From assembly GCF_016804325.1 (NCBI RefSeq), contig NZ_CP043627.1, forward strand, positions 2,245,001 through 2,309,000: a stretch of 64,000 nucleotides of DNA, in the 5' to 3' direction. Origin of the DNA: Methylobacterium aquaticum. Lineage in GTDB: Bacteria > Pseudomonadota > Alphaproteobacteria > Rhizobiales > Beijerinckiaceae. Every line of letters starts with the position of its first letter. The stretch's first letter is position 1. A program made the translations under genes and the position numbers. Shown here in pieces: positions 1-9,194 of the stretch. Below the pieces are notes generated by a model, which did no database searches, was not told the DNA's origin, and saw nothing but the letters and a program-made list of their open reading frames with translations.

Positions 1-636
1 CAGGTGAAATGCCCGCTCCTCACCAGCGCCCGCATCCAGGAGGCGGCGTCCCGGGGCGAGTCCGTGGCCACCCACGACACCTACGCCTCGATGGGCCTGT
101 CCCGCGGCGCTTCGGCGCTCGGGATCGGGCTGGCGCTCGGCGAGATCCCGGAATCGGCCCTCGACGATTCCGTGATCGGCACCCGCACCGATCTCTATTC
201 CGGCCGCGCCAGCGCCTCGGCGGGAATCGAATTGATGCGCAACGAGGTCATCGTGCTCGGCAACGCGCCGGGCTGGAGCGGCCGCTTGCGCATCGCCCAC
301 CGGGTCATGCGCGACGGGATCGATTTTCCGGCGATCCAGGGTGCGCTCGCCGATCTCGGGCTGCCGACGGGCGGCCAGCTCCCGCCCGAGGCCGCCGAGC
401 GCGTGGTCGCCCTCCTCGCGAAGGCCGAGCCGACCGGCAACGGCCTGATCCGCGGGCAGCGCCACATCATGAACGACGACAGCGACATCAACGCCACTCG
501 CCATGCGCGGGCGCTGGTCGGAGGCGTCGCGGCCGCGGCGATCGGGCGGACGGATTTGTTCGTGTCGGGTGGGGCGGAGCACCAGGGGCCGGATGGGGGC
601 GGGCCGGTGGCGGTGATCGGGCGGGTCGGGGCGTAA
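1..636 (+). CDS. Ring-opening amidohydrolase (barbiturase / cyanuric acid hydrolase family), 5' truncated by the window edge
   Basis: The frame is already open at base 1, so the true start lies outside the window; the visible part is the C-terminal 211 or so residues. The family consists of three similar domains and hydrolytically opens cyclic imides such as barbiturate or cyanuric acid. The final domain shows the family signatures SDINATRHARALVGG and VSGGAEHQGP, the latter holding a conserved serine next to the glycine pair. The family is clear; the substrate (barbiturate, cyanurate or another ring) cannot be chosen from this fragment. Its nearness to an amidase, an amide/amino acid ABC transporter and a molybdenum hydroxylase cluster suggests catabolism of a nitrogen heterocycle, which is inference. 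Confidence 0.88.
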   Translation, partial: QVKCPLLTSARIQEAASRGESVATHDTYASMGLSRGASALGIGLALGEIPESALDDSVIGTRTDLYSGRASASAGIELMRNEVIVLGNAPGWSGRLRIAHRVMRDGIDFPAIQGALADLGLPTGGQLPPEAAERVVALLAKAEPTGNGLIRGQRHIMNDDSDINATRHARALVGGVAAAAIGRTDLFVSGGAEHQGPDGGGPVAVIGRVGA

Positions 637-705
637 CGCACCGGATCGGTCGGCTTGGGAGCCTGTGGCCTGCCGACTGCTTCTTGCAGTCGCCCCCACC
701 CACGG

Positions 706-824
706 CCTCATCCTGAGGTGCGACTGAAAGGAGCCTCGAAGGAGGGCTCCAGAAACCTCGGCGATCTCTGGAGCCCTCCTTCGAGGTCAGCCGATTTCTA
801 ATCGGCTAACACCTCAGGATGAGG
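706..824. repeat. Palindromic repeat, family A copy 1
   Basis: A 15-base arm CCTCATCCTGAGGTG is matched by its perfect reverse complement at the other end. Inside lies a second stem, roughly CCTCGAAGGAGGGCTCC against GGAGCCCTCCTTCGAGG, and on the right side a small hairpin with stem CCGAT/ATCGG. Two further copies are in this window (37481-37609 and 58110-58231). It sits just after the amidohydrolase stop and before a minus-strand gene end, so it could act in transcript ends, but no T-tract is present. Confidence 0.9.
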
Positions 825-887
825 TCGCAGGTGGGACGGAGTAATTGATTTTGAAACTGCCTGGTGAACGACCTCACACGGCACAAA

Positions 888-1205
888 TCACCCCGGCGGG
901 ATCACATCGATCTGGATCCCACTGTAATACGCCGCGAGATTCGCGATATCGGCATCCGACAGATCCTGCGCCGCCACCGACATCACCTCGTTCTTGCGCG
1001 TCCCGTTGCGGAACTCGGTCAGCGCCTTGACGAGATACGGCTCGACCTGGCCGGCGAGGTTCGGCGCGTCGGGCAATTTCGAGAGGCCGTCGAGGCCGTG
1101 GCAGGCCTGGCAGCCCACCGCCTTGGCCCGGCCGGCCTTGGCGTCCCCGGCGGCGGCCGGCACGGTCGCGCCGAGAAGGATCAGGAGGGCGAGGGTGCGG
1201 GTCAT
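888..1205 (-). CDS. Small c-type cytochrome, periplasmic
   Basis: A 105-residue protein with an N-terminal signal peptide (MTRTLALLIL followed by an Ala-rich stretch to about residue 19) and one haem-binding motif CQACH at residues 32-36; Met75 in the NEVMSV segment is the likely sixth haem ligand. Length and layout fit class I cytochrome c. The ATG at 1205 is chosen because AGGAG lies six bases upstream; the ATG at 1211 directly abuts that site. It follows the sorbosone dehydrogenase-like gene on the same strand with a gap of about 54 bases, so it is probably the electron acceptor of that enzyme. Confidence 0.85.
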   Translation of the reverse strand: MTRTLALLILLGATVPAAAGDAKAGRAKAVGCQACHGLDGLSKLPDAPNLAGQVEPYLVKALTEFRNGTRKNEVMSVAAQDLSDADIANLAAYYSGIQIDVIPPG

Positions 1206-1259
1206 GAGCATCTCCTGGAGGGGAGCGGGGCGGCAGCGCCGCCCCAACTCCGAAAAAAC

Positions 1260-2534
1260 CTACTTCTCGTAGGAGATGCGGTAGATCGCGCCGGCCGTGT
1301 CGTCGGAGACCAGCAGCGAACCGTCGGGCAGGGTGGCGACGTCGACCGGGCGGCCGAGATACTCGCCGCCCTCGGTCAGCCAGCCCTCGGCGAAGGGCTC
1401 GGGCTTGCCGGCGCTGCCGTCCTTGTTGACAGGCACGAACATCACCCGGGCACCGATCGGCGTGGTGCGGTTCCAGGAGCCGTGCTCGGCGGTGAAGATG
1501 CCGCCGCGGTACTTCTCGGGGAACGACTTGCCCTTGTAGACGATCATGCCGAGATCGGCGGCGTGGGGCGGCAGTTCCGCCTTCGGCGGCACGACGTCGG
1601 CCGGGATCTTGTCGTCCTTGTACTCGACCGTGCGGACGCCGCCGCCGCCATACCACGGGAAGCCGAAATTCTGGCCGGGCTTGGTGATCTGGTTCAATTC
1701 ACCCGGCGGCTGGTCGTCGCCCATGCCGTCGACCTGGTTGTCGGTGAACCACAGCGTCTTGTCGTTGGCGAAGTCCATGCCGACCGAGTTGCGGATGCCG
1801 GTGGCGTAGACCTCGCGGTTCTTGCCGTCGGCATCCATGCGGATGATGCCGCCGATGCCGGTCTTGGCGTAGAGGTCGGCCTTGTCCTTCGGCGGCACGT
1901 TGTAGGGCTGGCCCAGCGAGACGTAGAGCTTGCCGTCCGGCCCGATGCGGCACATCCGGGCGGTGTGGTTGTAGCTCTCCTCCGCCGGCGGGATCAGCTC
2001 GCCCTGCTTGACCACCACGACCGCCGGGCCGTCGGTGCCCTCGTAGAAGAACTCGGCGGCCGGGAAGGCCAGCACGCGGTTCTGCTCCACCACCGTCAGC
2101 ACGCCGTCCCGGGAGAAGCAGACGCCGTTCGGAATCTTGAAGTCGACGCCCGGCGCGTAGACCTTGACCTCGTCGGCGACCCGGTCCTTGTCGCGGTCGG
2201 TGACGGTGTACATCTTGGACTTGCGGGTGCCGACGAAGACCACGCCGGCATTCGGGCCGACCGCCATGGCGCGGGCATCCGGCACCACGGCGTAGAGCTC
2301 GATCTTGAAGCCGTCCGGCACCTTGATCTTCTGCAGGGTACGGTTGATCGCGTCGGCGCGCCGGCCGGTCTGCGGGATCGGCGCCGGCTCGGCGACGCCG
2401 GTCTGCTTGAAGCTGCCGAGCTTCTCCAGGTTGTCGACCTTCGACTTGGTGTCGCCGGCGGTCGTGTCCTGCGCGAGCGCTGCTCCTGCGAAAGACACGC
2501 CGGCGGCGAGCGCCGCCATCAGGAAGGGCTTCAT
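1260..2534 (-). CDS. Secreted PQQ-type glucose/sorbosone dehydrogenase family protein
   Basis: A 424-residue protein beginning with a signal peptide (MKPFLMAALAAGVSFAGAAL, cleavage near AQ). The rest reads as a six-bladed beta-propeller of the glucose/sorbosone dehydrogenase family, with typical stretches such as IPNGVCFSRDG, GIRNSVGMDF and AEHGSWNRT. Members oxidise sugars or aldehydes in the periplasm using pyrroloquinoline quinone. The cytochrome c gene immediately downstream supports an oxidoreductase passing electrons to the respiratory chain. The exact substrate is unknown, and some relatives may be non-enzymatic propellers. Confidence 0.82.
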   Translation of the reverse strand: MKPFLMAALAAGVSFAGAALAQDTTAGDTKSKVDNLEKLGSFKQTGVAEPAPIPQTGRRADAINRTLQKIKVPDGFKIELYAVVPDARAMAVGPNAGVVFVGTRKSKMYTVTDRDKDRVADEVKVYAPGVDFKIPNGVCFSRDGVLTVVEQNRVLAFPAAEFFYEGTDGPAVVVVKQGELIPPAEESYNHTARMCRIGPDGKLYVSLGQPYNVPPKDKADLYAKTGIGGIIRMDADGKNREVYATGIRNSVGMDFANDKTLWFTDNQVDGMGDDQPPGELNQITKPGQNFGFPWYGGGGVRTVEYKDDKIPADVVPPKAELPPHAADLGMIVYKGKSFPEKYRGGIFTAEHGSWNRTTPIGARVMFVPVNKDGSAGKPEPFAEGWLTEGGEYLGRPVDVATLPDGSLLVSDDTAGAIYRISYEK

Positions 2535-2655
2535 CGAGATTTCCTCCGGTGCCGGCCGTTCGGGCGTGGCCGAGCTTGTTGCCCGCCATTTATGGCGCCG
2601 GGTCTTGTCGGCGGCAAGCGGAGCAGGCAGCCTATCCCGTCCGCGCCGCCGCGAT

Positions 2656-4095
2656 TCAGTCGCGCAAGGCCGGCGGCAGGGTGCGGTCGAACCCCGTCAC
2701 GGCCTCGTAGGCCGCGGAGATGGCAAGCAGCCCGGCCTCGTCGTGGTTCGGGGCGATGAGCTGGAGCCCCATCGGCAGCCCGGCCGGGTTGAGGCCGACC
2801 GGCAGGCTGATCACCGGGCACCCCGACAGCGTACCCGGCACCACCACCTCCATCCAGCGGTGATAGGTGTCCATTGCGTGCCCGGCGATGCGGCGCGGCC
2901 AGGTCTCGCCGGCATCGAACGGAAACACCTGCGCGGCGGGCAGGGCCAGCACGTCGAAGCGCTCGAACAGACCACGCACGCAATGATACCAGGCGGTGCG
3001 GGCGACGCTGGCGGCATGCAGGTCGAACGCCGTGAGTTTTTGGCCCTGCTCGACCTCCCAGACCGCCTCCGGCCGCATCTGCGCGCGCTTGCCCGGATCG
3101 CGCCAATGCGCCGCGAGACCGGCGCCGGTGAGGCCCTGGCGCAGGGTCACCCAGGCGCGCCAGATCGCCTCCGGATCGAAGGCCGGCAGGACCGGCTCGA
3201 CCGCGGCGCCGTGATCGGAGAAGGCCTTCAGGCCGGCCTCGCAGAGGTCGAGCACACCGGGCTCGAAGGGCAGATGCCCGCCGAAATCGCCGATCCAGCC
3301 GATGCGCAGGCCCTTCAGCTCCCGCGGCCGGACGGAGGCGAAGGCGGCGGGGTCCTGGCGGATCGCGGTCGGGGTGCGCGGATCGTAGCCGGCCTGGACC
3401 GAGAGCAAGAGGCCGAGATCGGCGGTGCAGCGCGCCATCGGCCCCATCACGCCGAGCTGCGGCAGGAAGACCTCGTCGGTGTTGCCCGGCACCCGGCCGG
3501 CGGCGGGGCGCAGGCCCAGCACGTTGTTCCAGGCGGCCGGGTTGCGCAGCGAGCCGCCATGGTCGCTGCCGTCGGCGAGCGGCACCATGCGCAGCGCCAG
3601 CGCCACCCCGGCGCCGCCGCTCGATCCGCCGCCGGCCTTCGCCGGGTCGTAGGCGTTGCGGGTCGTGCCGAAGACCGGGTTGGTGCTGTGCGAGCCGAGG
3701 CCGAATTCCGGCACGTTGGTCTTGCCGATCAGGATCGCGCCGGCCTGCCTGAGGCGCGCGACGTGGAGCGCGTCGGTGTCCGGCACCGTGTCGCGAAAGA
3801 GCGGCGAGCCCTGCGTGGTGCGGATTCCGGCCGTGGCAGACAGGTCCTTCACCGCGTGCGGCAGCCCGTGCAGCGGCCCGCGCGGACCGTTCGCCGCCAG
3901 GTCCCGGTCGGCGGCCTCGGCCTCGGCGAGCAGGATGTCGGGATCGCGCAGGGAGACGATCGCGGTCACTGCCGGGTTGTGGCGGGCGATCTGGTCGAGA
4001 TGGGCCTGCATCACCTCCCGGGCCGAGACGGCCCGGTCGCGGATCGCCCGCGCGAGGTCGGTGGCACGCATCATGACGAGATCGGACGAAGGCAT
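2656..4095 (-). CDS. Amidase (amidase signature family)
   Basis: A 479-residue cytosolic amidase. The Ser-cisSer-Lys triad of the family is visible: Lys83 in HAVKD, Ser158 in GGGSSGG and nucleophile Ser182 in DHGGSLR. These enzymes hydrolyse carboxamides to acid plus ammonia. The ATG at 4095 is preferred over one 90 bases upstream because AGGAA lies about seven bases before it and the family N-terminus starts here. It stands alone on the minus strand upstream of the dehydrogenase gene. The substrate is not determinable; it could process amides released by the ring-opening amidohydrolase nearby. Confidence 0.88.
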   Translation of the reverse strand: MPSSDLVMMRATDLARAIRDRAVSAREVMQAHLDQIARHNPAVTAIVSLRDPDILLAEAEAADRDLAANGPRGPLHGLPHAVKDLSATAGIRTTQGSPLFRDTVPDTDALHVARLRQAGAILIGKTNVPEFGLGSHSTNPVFGTTRNAYDPAKAGGGSSGGAGVALALRMVPLADGSDHGGSLRNPAAWNNVLGLRPAAGRVPGNTDEVFLPQLGVMGPMARCTADLGLLLSVQAGYDPRTPTAIRQDPAAFASVRPRELKGLRIGWIGDFGGHLPFEPGVLDLCEAGLKAFSDHGAAVEPVLPAFDPEAIWRAWVTLRQGLTGAGLAAHWRDPGKRAQMRPEAVWEVEQGQKLTAFDLHAASVARTAWYHCVRGLFERFDVLALPAAQVFPFDAGETWPRRIAGHAMDTYHRWMEVVVPGTLSGCPVISLPVGLNPAGLPMGLQLIAPNHDEAGLLAISAAYEAVTGFDRTLPPALRD

Positions 4096-4245
4096 CGGCG
4101 GTTCCTGCGCTGTCGCCCCAGCGGAGCACGGGAGCGAGGGACGGACAAGCGCCGCGCGTGGGCAGGCTTCTGCTGCCCGGTGCATGGTTCGCTTTCGGCA
4201 CAGGTCGACTCATCGCAAGTCGATCTGGAACTGGCGTCGACACCT

Positions 4246-4393
4246 CTCCTCGTCATTCCGGGGCCGCGCAGCGGATCCCGGAATCCAGAACCGCAGGCGG
4301 ATATAGATGAAGCGGAGCGCGATTCGACTTCTTCTGATTTCTTGGCGGCTCTGGATTCCGGGCTCCGCTGCGCGGCCCCGGAATGACGAGGAG
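4246..4393. repeat. Palindromic repeat, family B copy 1
   Basis: An intergenic inverted repeat in the 400-base gap between the amidase start and livK. The left arm begins CTCCTCGTCATTCCGGGGCC and the right arm ends with the reverse complement, GGAATGACGAGGAG. Internal arms TCCCGGAATCCAGAA and CTGGATTCCGGGCTCC also pair. A second copy with the same core is at 54268-54424. Repeats with this ATTCCGGG...CCCGGAAT core are common in Rhizobiales genomes (recollection, not a search). No gene is seen in the rest of this gap. Confidence 0.88.
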
Positions 4394-4454
4394 AGTTCGA
4401 GATCTGCCGAGCCTCGCCAGACCCGAAATTCAGCCGAAAACTCTCCATAGAAAA

Positions 4455-4477
4455 GCCCGGCGCACGAGGCGCCGGGC
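4455..4477 (-). terminator. Rho-independent terminator of livK
   Basis: On the minus strand a 9-bp GC stem, GCCCGGCGC pairing with GCGCCGGGC around a 5-base loop, is followed by TTTT. It lies about 24 bases beyond the livK stop codon, the expected place for an intrinsic terminator. Confidence 0.8.
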
Positions 4478-4500
4478 CGGTTCGATCGGCTCTTAAACCG

Positions 4501-5628
4501 TTATTGGGTCTGCTCGTTGCCGGTATAGTCGATCCGGCCGTCGGCGCCCTTCTTCCACATGTACATCACGTAGTCCGGACGGGTGATGTCACCCTTCTTG
4601 TCGTACGAGATGTCGCCGATCACGGTCTTGAACGGCTTGCCCTCGTGCATGTAGGCCGCGACCTTCTTGCCGTCGGTCGACTTGGTGGCCTCCATGGCGT
4701 CCTTCAGGATCTGGACGGCGGCGTAGGAGTAGAGGGTGTAGGCCTCGGGGTCGATGTTCTTGGCCTTGAAGGCCGCGACCACGTCCTTGGCGTTGGGGTT
4801 CTTGCGGGCATCCGGCGAGAAGGTCATCAGCGTGCCGTCGGCACCGGGGCCGGCGATCTGGGCGTATTCCTTGTCGGTGATGCCGTCGCCGCTCATCAGC
4901 GGGGCGTTGAGGCCCTGGTCGCGCATCTGGCGCACGATCAGGCCGGCTTCGGTGTGCAGGCCGCCGTAATAGACCACGTCGGCCTTGGCCTGCTTCAGCT
5001 TCGAGACGAGGGCCGAATAGTCCTTCTCGCCCGGGTTGATGCCCTCGAACAGCACGTCCTTGCCGCCCTTGGCCTTCAGGGCCTTCAGGGTCTCGTCGGC
5101 CAGCCCGCGGCCATACGGGGTCTTGTCGTGGACGAAGGCGACGTTCTTGCCCTTGAACTTGTCGGCGAGCCACGCCCCGGCGACCGCGCCCTGCTGGTCG
5201 TCGCGGCCGCAGGTGCGGAAGGTGTTCCACAGCTTGCGGTCGGTGTATTTCGGGTTGGTCGAGGCCGGGGTGATCTCGACGATGCCGGATTCGGCATAGA
5301 CGTCGGAGGCCGGGATCGAGACGCCGGAGTTGAAGTGGCCGACCACGGCCTTCACGCCCTCGGCGGCGAACTTGTTGGCGACCGACACGCCCTGCTTCGG
5401 ATCGGAGGCGTCGTCGCCGATCACCAGGACGATCTTCTGGCCGTTGATGCCGCCGGCCTTGTTGATGTCGGCGACGGCCTGCTCGGCGCCGTTCTTGAGC
5501 TGGGCGCCGAAGGCGGCGTTGGCGCCGGTGATCGGGCCGGCCACGCCGAGCTTGATCTGGGCCTGCGCCGAGCCGGCCCAGGCGACGGTGGCCGCGAGGG
5601 CGAAGCCGGCCAGTAGCGTACGCTTCAT
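4501..5628 (-). CDS. livK: Branched-chain amino acid/amide ABC transporter, periplasmic binding protein
   Basis: A 375-residue Leu/Ile/Val-type binding protein. It has a signal peptide ending near SAQAQ at residues 21-24 and typical family segments: KLGVAGPITGANAAFG at the mature N-terminus, VVGHFNSGVSIPAS, and DVVYYGGLHTEAGL. It captures ligand in the periplasm for the permease encoded upstream. It is the last gene of the transporter cluster, separated from the small membrane protein gene by 152 bases containing a hairpin, and is followed by an intrinsic terminator. Family members also bind amides, urea or aromatic acids, so the ligand is open. Confidence 0.93.
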   Translation of the reverse strand: MKRTLLAGFALAATVAWAGSAQAQIKLGVAGPITGANAAFGAQLKNGAEQAVADINKAGGINGQKIVLVIGDDASDPKQGVSVANKFAAEGVKAVVGHFNSGVSIPASDVYAESGIVEITPASTNPKYTDRKLWNTFRTCGRDDQQGAVAGAWLADKFKGKNVAFVHDKTPYGRGLADETLKALKAKGGKDVLFEGINPGEKDYSALVSKLKQAKADVVYYGGLHTEAGLIVRQMRDQGLNAPLMSGDGITDKEYAQIAGPGADGTLMTFSPDARKNPNAKDVVAAFKAKNIDPEAYTLYSYAAVQILKDAMEATKSTDGKKVAAYMHEGKPFKTVIGDISYDKKGDITRPDYVMYMWKKGADGRIDYTGNEQTQ

Positions 5629-5715
5629 CTCAATACTCCTCTGGATCGACGGTCACGTCGGGCTCTTGGGCCCTTTCGGCCGGGAGACCGGGGCGTGGGG
5701 ACCCCGGATCGGGGG

Positions 5716-5734
5716 CCGGGGCGAGACGCCCCGG
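5716..5734 (-). other. Strong GC hairpin in the gap before livK
   Basis: CCGGGGCG and CGCCCCGG form an 8-bp stem around a 3-base loop between the small membrane protein gene and livK. No T-tract follows on the minus strand, so it is not a clear terminator. In such operons a hairpin here could stabilise or process the RNA so that the binding protein is made in excess; that role is inference. Confidence 0.4.
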
Positions 5735-5780
5735 ATCGCGTGAGGCCCTGCACCCGGCGACGCGTGCAGGGCAGGGGGCG

Positions 5781-6137
5781 TCAGGCGTCTCCCGCCTTCG
5801 CCCGCCAGGAGAACGGAGAGCTGCGCTCGTAGAGCCAGCGATACTGCGTCGTCATCTGCCGGGCGCGGGTGGCGCGATAGCCGGCCGAGCCGATGACGAG
5901 CAGCACGATCGTGTCGACGACGTAATAGTACGGCGACAGCAGCGTGCCCTCGAACAACGCGTAGTGGATGAAGCGCACGGCAAAGCCGAGCAGCAGCAGC
6001 GAGACCACCGCCTGCCAGTACGGCTTCCAGCCGAGCGCGATGCCGCGCCCGATCATCCAGGCCATCCAGCCGCCCATAACCACGGTGACGAGCAGGAAGA
6101 GCCAGATCGTGCTCTCCTCGTGGAGGAACCCCTGCAT
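5781..6137 (-). CDS. Small conserved membrane protein of the liv operon (DUF6867-like)
   Basis: 118 residues with three or four hydrophobic helices (around residues 11-31, 42-62 and 70-87) and a basic, aromatic C-terminus (QYRWLYERSSPFSWR). Its start overlaps the livF stop in a TGATG junction, so it is translationally coupled to the transporter. I recall proteins of this type, now called DUF6867, in the same place in other Rhizobiales liv operons; the family name is from memory and the function is unknown. It may be an accessory permease subunit. Confidence 0.72.
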   Translation of the reverse strand: MQGFLHEESTIWLFLLVTVVMGGWMAWMIGRGIALGWKPYWQAVVSLLLLGFAVRFIHYALFEGTLLSPYYYVVDTIVLLVIGSAGYRATRARQMTTQYRWLYERSSPFSWRAKAGDA

Positions 6138-6919
6138 CAGTGCCGTCCCCCTTCGAGATAGGCGGCCTTCACCGACGGGTCGTCGAGGAGCTGCTTGCCG
6201 GTGCCCGACATGGTGATCGTGCCCGTCACCATCACGTAGCCGCGATGCGCCAGCTTGAGGGCGTGGTAGGCGTTCTGCTCGACGAGGAAGACCGTCATGC
6301 CGTCGCGCTCGTTGAGCTCCTTGATGGCGGAGAAGATCTGCTTGACGATGAGCGGCGCCAGGCCGAGGGACGGCTCGTCGAGGAGCAGGAGCCGCGGCCG
6401 GCTCATGAGCGCCCGGGCGATCGCAAGCATCTGCTGCTCGCCGCCCGACATCGTGCCGCCGCGCTGGTAGAGCCGCTCCTTCAAGCGCGGGAACATGGCG
6501 CAGACCCGCTCCAGGTCCTGCTCGAAATGGGCGCCGCCATTGACGGCCGCCCCCATCTGCAGGTTCTCGTAGACGGTCATCCGCGGAAAGATCCGCCGGC
6601 CTTCCGGCGATTGCGCCAGGTTGAGCCGGGCGATCTCGTGGGTCGGCATCCGGGTGATGTCGCGGCCCGCGTACGTAATGGTGCCCTCGCGCGCCCGGGG
6701 GCTGCCGAAGATCGTCATCATCAGGGTCGACTTGCCGGCGCCGTTGGCGCCGATCAAGGTGACGATCTCGCCCTCGTTGACGTCGAGATCGACGCCCTTG
6801 AGCGCGATGATGTTGCCGTAATAGGTCTTCACCCCGCGCACGGTGAGGAGCGGCGCCCGGGTGCCGGCCTCCCGGGCGCGGGTCTCGTCCACCAGGACGT
6901 TGATGCCGGCGACGCTCAT
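6137..6919 (-). CDS. livF: Branched-chain amino acid ABC transporter, ATP-binding protein LivF
   Basis: 260 residues. Walker A GANGAGKST is at residues 57-65, the ABC signature is in TMSGGEQQMLAIARAL and Walker B in LLLLDEPSLGL. The opening LLTVRGVKTYYGNIIAL is typical of LivF. The start at 6919 is fixed by a 4-base ATGA overlap with the livG stop; an in-frame extension further upstream is non-homologous. It energises import together with LivG and the two permeases. Confidence 0.95.
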   Translation of the reverse strand: MSVAGINVLVDETRAREAGTRAPLLTVRGVKTYYGNIIALKGVDLDVNEGEIVTLIGANGAGKSTLMMTIFGSPRAREGTITYAGRDITRMPTHEIARLNLAQSPEGRRIFPRMTVYENLQMGAAVNGGAHFEQDLERVCAMFPRLKERLYQRGGTMSGGEQQMLAIARALMSRPRLLLLDEPSLGLAPLIVKQIFSAIKELNERDGMTVFLVEQNAYHALKLAHRGYVMVTGTITMSGTGKQLLDDPSVKAAYLEGGRH

Positions 6920-7776
6920 ACCCCCACCTCCGCCTCGACCTGCTCCACCTCGTCGTCCTCGACGCCGAGATAGGCGGCGATGACGCTCTGGTCGCTCTGG
7001 ATCTCCGCCGGCGTGCCGTCGGCGATCTTGGTGCCGTAATCGAGCACCACGACGTGGTCGGAGATCTCCATCACCACCGACATGTCGTGCTCGATGAGGA
7101 GCACGGAGGTGTCGTGGTCGTCGCGGATCGCCCGCAGGAGATCGTTGAGGAGCAGCGATTCCCGCGGGTTGAGGCCGGCGGCCGGCTCGTCGAGGCAGAG
7201 CAGGACCGGATCGGTGCACATCGCGCGGGCGATCTCGAGCCGGCGCTGGTCGCCGTAGGGCAGGGCGCCCGCGGGGTCGTCGGCGCGGTCCATCAGCTGG
7301 ATGCGCTCCAGCCAGTCCTTGGCCCGCTCGACCGCGGCCTTCTCGGCCCGGCGATAGGCCGGCAGGCCGAGGAGCCCCGCGATGGTGAAGCCGGAGGCCA
7401 GCATCAAGGGGTTGTGCTGGGCCACCAGCAGGTTCTCCAGCACGGTCATGCCGGTGAACAGGCGGATGTTCTGGAAGGTGCGGGCGACCCGCGCGTTCCG
7501 GTTCACCGCGTAGCCCGGCAGCTGCTCCAGCAGGAACTCGGCGCCGTCGCGGTGGCGCAGGGTCATCATGCCTTCCGTCGGCTTGTAGAAGCCGGTGATG
7601 CAGTTGAAGACCGTAGTCTTGCCGGCGCCGTTCGGGCCGATCAAGGCCGTGATGTCGCCGCGGCCGACCTTGAACGACAGGTCGTTGACGGCGACGAGGC
7701 CGCCGAATCGCATGGTGACGTGGTCGACCGTCAGGACCGGGTCGGCCATGCGGGGGGAGGCGAGAGAGGCCGCCAT
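6916..7776 (-). CDS. livG: Branched-chain amino acid ABC transporter, ATP-binding protein LivG
   Basis: 286 residues. Walker A GPNGAGKTT lies at residues 47-55, the LivG-type signature is GALPYGDQRRLEIARAM and Walker B is LLCLDEPAAGLNP. The ATG at 7776 overlaps the livM stop as TGATG and has AAGGAGG about 10 bases upstream. The ATG at 7749 is a possible alternative but lacks a ribosome site. An acidic C-terminal tail (EDDEVEQVEAEVGV) extends past the usual end. Confidence 0.94.
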   Translation of the reverse strand: MAASLASPRMADPVLTVDHVTMRFGGLVAVNDLSFKVGRGDITALIGPNGAGKTTVFNCITGFYKPTEGMMTLRHRDGAEFLLEQLPGYAVNRNARVARTFQNIRLFTGMTVLENLLVAQHNPLMLASGFTIAGLLGLPAYRRAEKAAVERAKDWLERIQLMDRADDPAGALPYGDQRRLEIARAMCTDPVLLCLDEPAAGLNPRESLLLNDLLRAIRDDHDTSVLLIEHDMSVVMEISDHVVVLDYGTKIADGTPAEIQSDQSVIAAYLGVEDDEVEQVEAEVGV

Positions 7777-9194
7777 CAGCCGTGGCCCTCCTTCACGAGG
7801 GAGCCCGAGATGCGCTTGCGCTCCTTCAGCACGATCGAGGGTGCGCGTTCCGAGATCAGGCCGCGGGGGCGCCAGATCATCATGATCACCATGGCGAGGC
7901 CGAACAGGAGCAGGCGGTACTCGTTCGGATCGAAGCCCTCGCCGAACACCGCCTTGAGGAAGCCGAGGTTGCGCAGCATCTCCGGCCCGCCGACCATCGC
8001 CACCGCCGCGATGGCGACGCCGATCTGCGAGCCCATGCCGCCGAGCACCACGATCGCCAGGATGATCGCGCTCTCGAGGAAGTTGAAGCTCTCGGGACTG
8101 ACGAAGCCCTGGCGCACGGCAAAGAACGAGCCGGCAAAGCCGCCGAACATCGCGCCGAGCGCGAAGGCCGTGAGCTTGGTGTTGGTGGTGTTGATGCCGA
8201 GCGACCGGCAGGCGATCTCGTCCTCGCGCAAGGCCTCCCAGGCGCGGCCGATCGGCAGGCGGCGCAGCCGCAGCGTCACGCCGTTGGTGATCAGTGCAAG
8301 CGCCAGGATCAGGTAGTAGAGGAAGATCACCCGGTGCATCGGGCTGAAGTCGAGCCCGAACTTCGCCGCGAACCCGTCCTCGTCCGCCGTGAACGGCACG
8401 CCGAAGAAGGTGGCGCGGGGGATCGACGAGATGCCGGCGGCGCCGCCCGAGAAGTCGGTCCAGTTGATCAGCACCAGGCGGATGATCTCGCCGAAGGCCA
8501 AGGTCACGATGGCGAGGTAGTCGCCGCGCAGGCGCAGGACGGGGAAGCCCAGCACCATGCCCCACAGGCCCGCGAACAGGCCGGCGAGCGGCAGGCAGAT
8601 CCAGAACGACAGCCCGAACACCGTCGAGAGCAGGGCGTAGGAATAGGCGCCGACGGCGTAGAACGCGACGTAGCCGAGATCGAGGAGGCCGGCGAGCCCG
8701 ACCACGATGTTGAGGCCCCAGCCCAGCATCACGTAGGTGAGGATCAGGATGCCGAGATCGATCCAGTAGCGGGATTCGCCCAGGCCCCCGGTGCCGAGCA
8801 CGGCGAGCAGCGGGAAGGCGAGCGTCACGCCGAGAAAGGCCGGCAGGGCGAAGCCCGAGAGCCTCTGCGAGGCGTTCGGCTCGGCATGCACCGCCTCCGT
8901 CGCCTGGACCGGCGAGGGGGTCAGGGTCCGGCGGGCGTCGCGGTTGGCGAGGATCAGCCGTTGCGCGAGCCGCCCGACGAAGACCAGGCCGCACAGGATC
9001 GTGACGAGGCCCCAGCGCGGCACGAGGTCGAGGGCGGAGGTCTGGCTCAGATCGGTGCGGAAGGCGACGATCGGGACGCACAGGCCGAGGGTGACGAGCG
9101 CGAACAGCGCCGCGTCCTTGACGATCGCCGCCCTATCGGTGGCGGCGCGGTCGGCGGCGTTGGGCGCCGCCCCGGAGGTGGCCGGATTCGCCAT
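7776..9194 (-). CDS. livM: Branched-chain amino acid ABC transporter, permease LivM
   Basis: 472 residues, an inner-membrane permease. A long N-terminal extension with two hydrophobic segments precedes the conserved core, which includes the motifs [27 protein letters not shown] and [13 protein letters not shown], the cytoplasmic coupling loop that contacts the ATPases. It starts in a TGATG overlap with livH. The N-terminal extension is common in alphaproteobacterial LivM proteins. Confidence 0.94.
   Translation of the reverse strand: MANPATSGAAPNAADRAATDRAAIVKDAALFALVTLGLCVPIVAFRTDLSQTSALDLVPRWGLVTILCGLVFVGRLAQRLILANRDARRTLTPSPVQATEAVHAEPNASQRLSGFALPAFLGVTLAFPLLAVLGTGGLGESRYWIDLGILILTYVMLGWGLNIVVGLAGLLDLGYVAFYAVGAYSYALLSTVFGLSFWICLPLAGLFAGLWGMVLGFPVLRLRGDYLAIVTLAFGEIIRLVLINWTDFSGGAAGISSIPRATFFGVPFTADEDGFAAKFGLDFSPMHRVIFLYYLILALALITNGVTLRLRRLPIGRAWEALREDEIACRSLGINTTNTKLTAFALGAMFGGFAGSFFAVRQGFVSPESFNFLESAIILAIVVLGGMGSQIGVAIAAVAMVGGPEMLRNLGFLKAVFGEGFDPNEYRLLLFGLAMVIMMIWRPRGLISERAPSIVLKERKRISGSLVKEGHG

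Noticed and set aside
864..2759. A plus-strand open frame of about 630 codons
   Set aside because: Antisense to the cytochrome and sorbosone dehydrogenase genes, with no recognisable domain.
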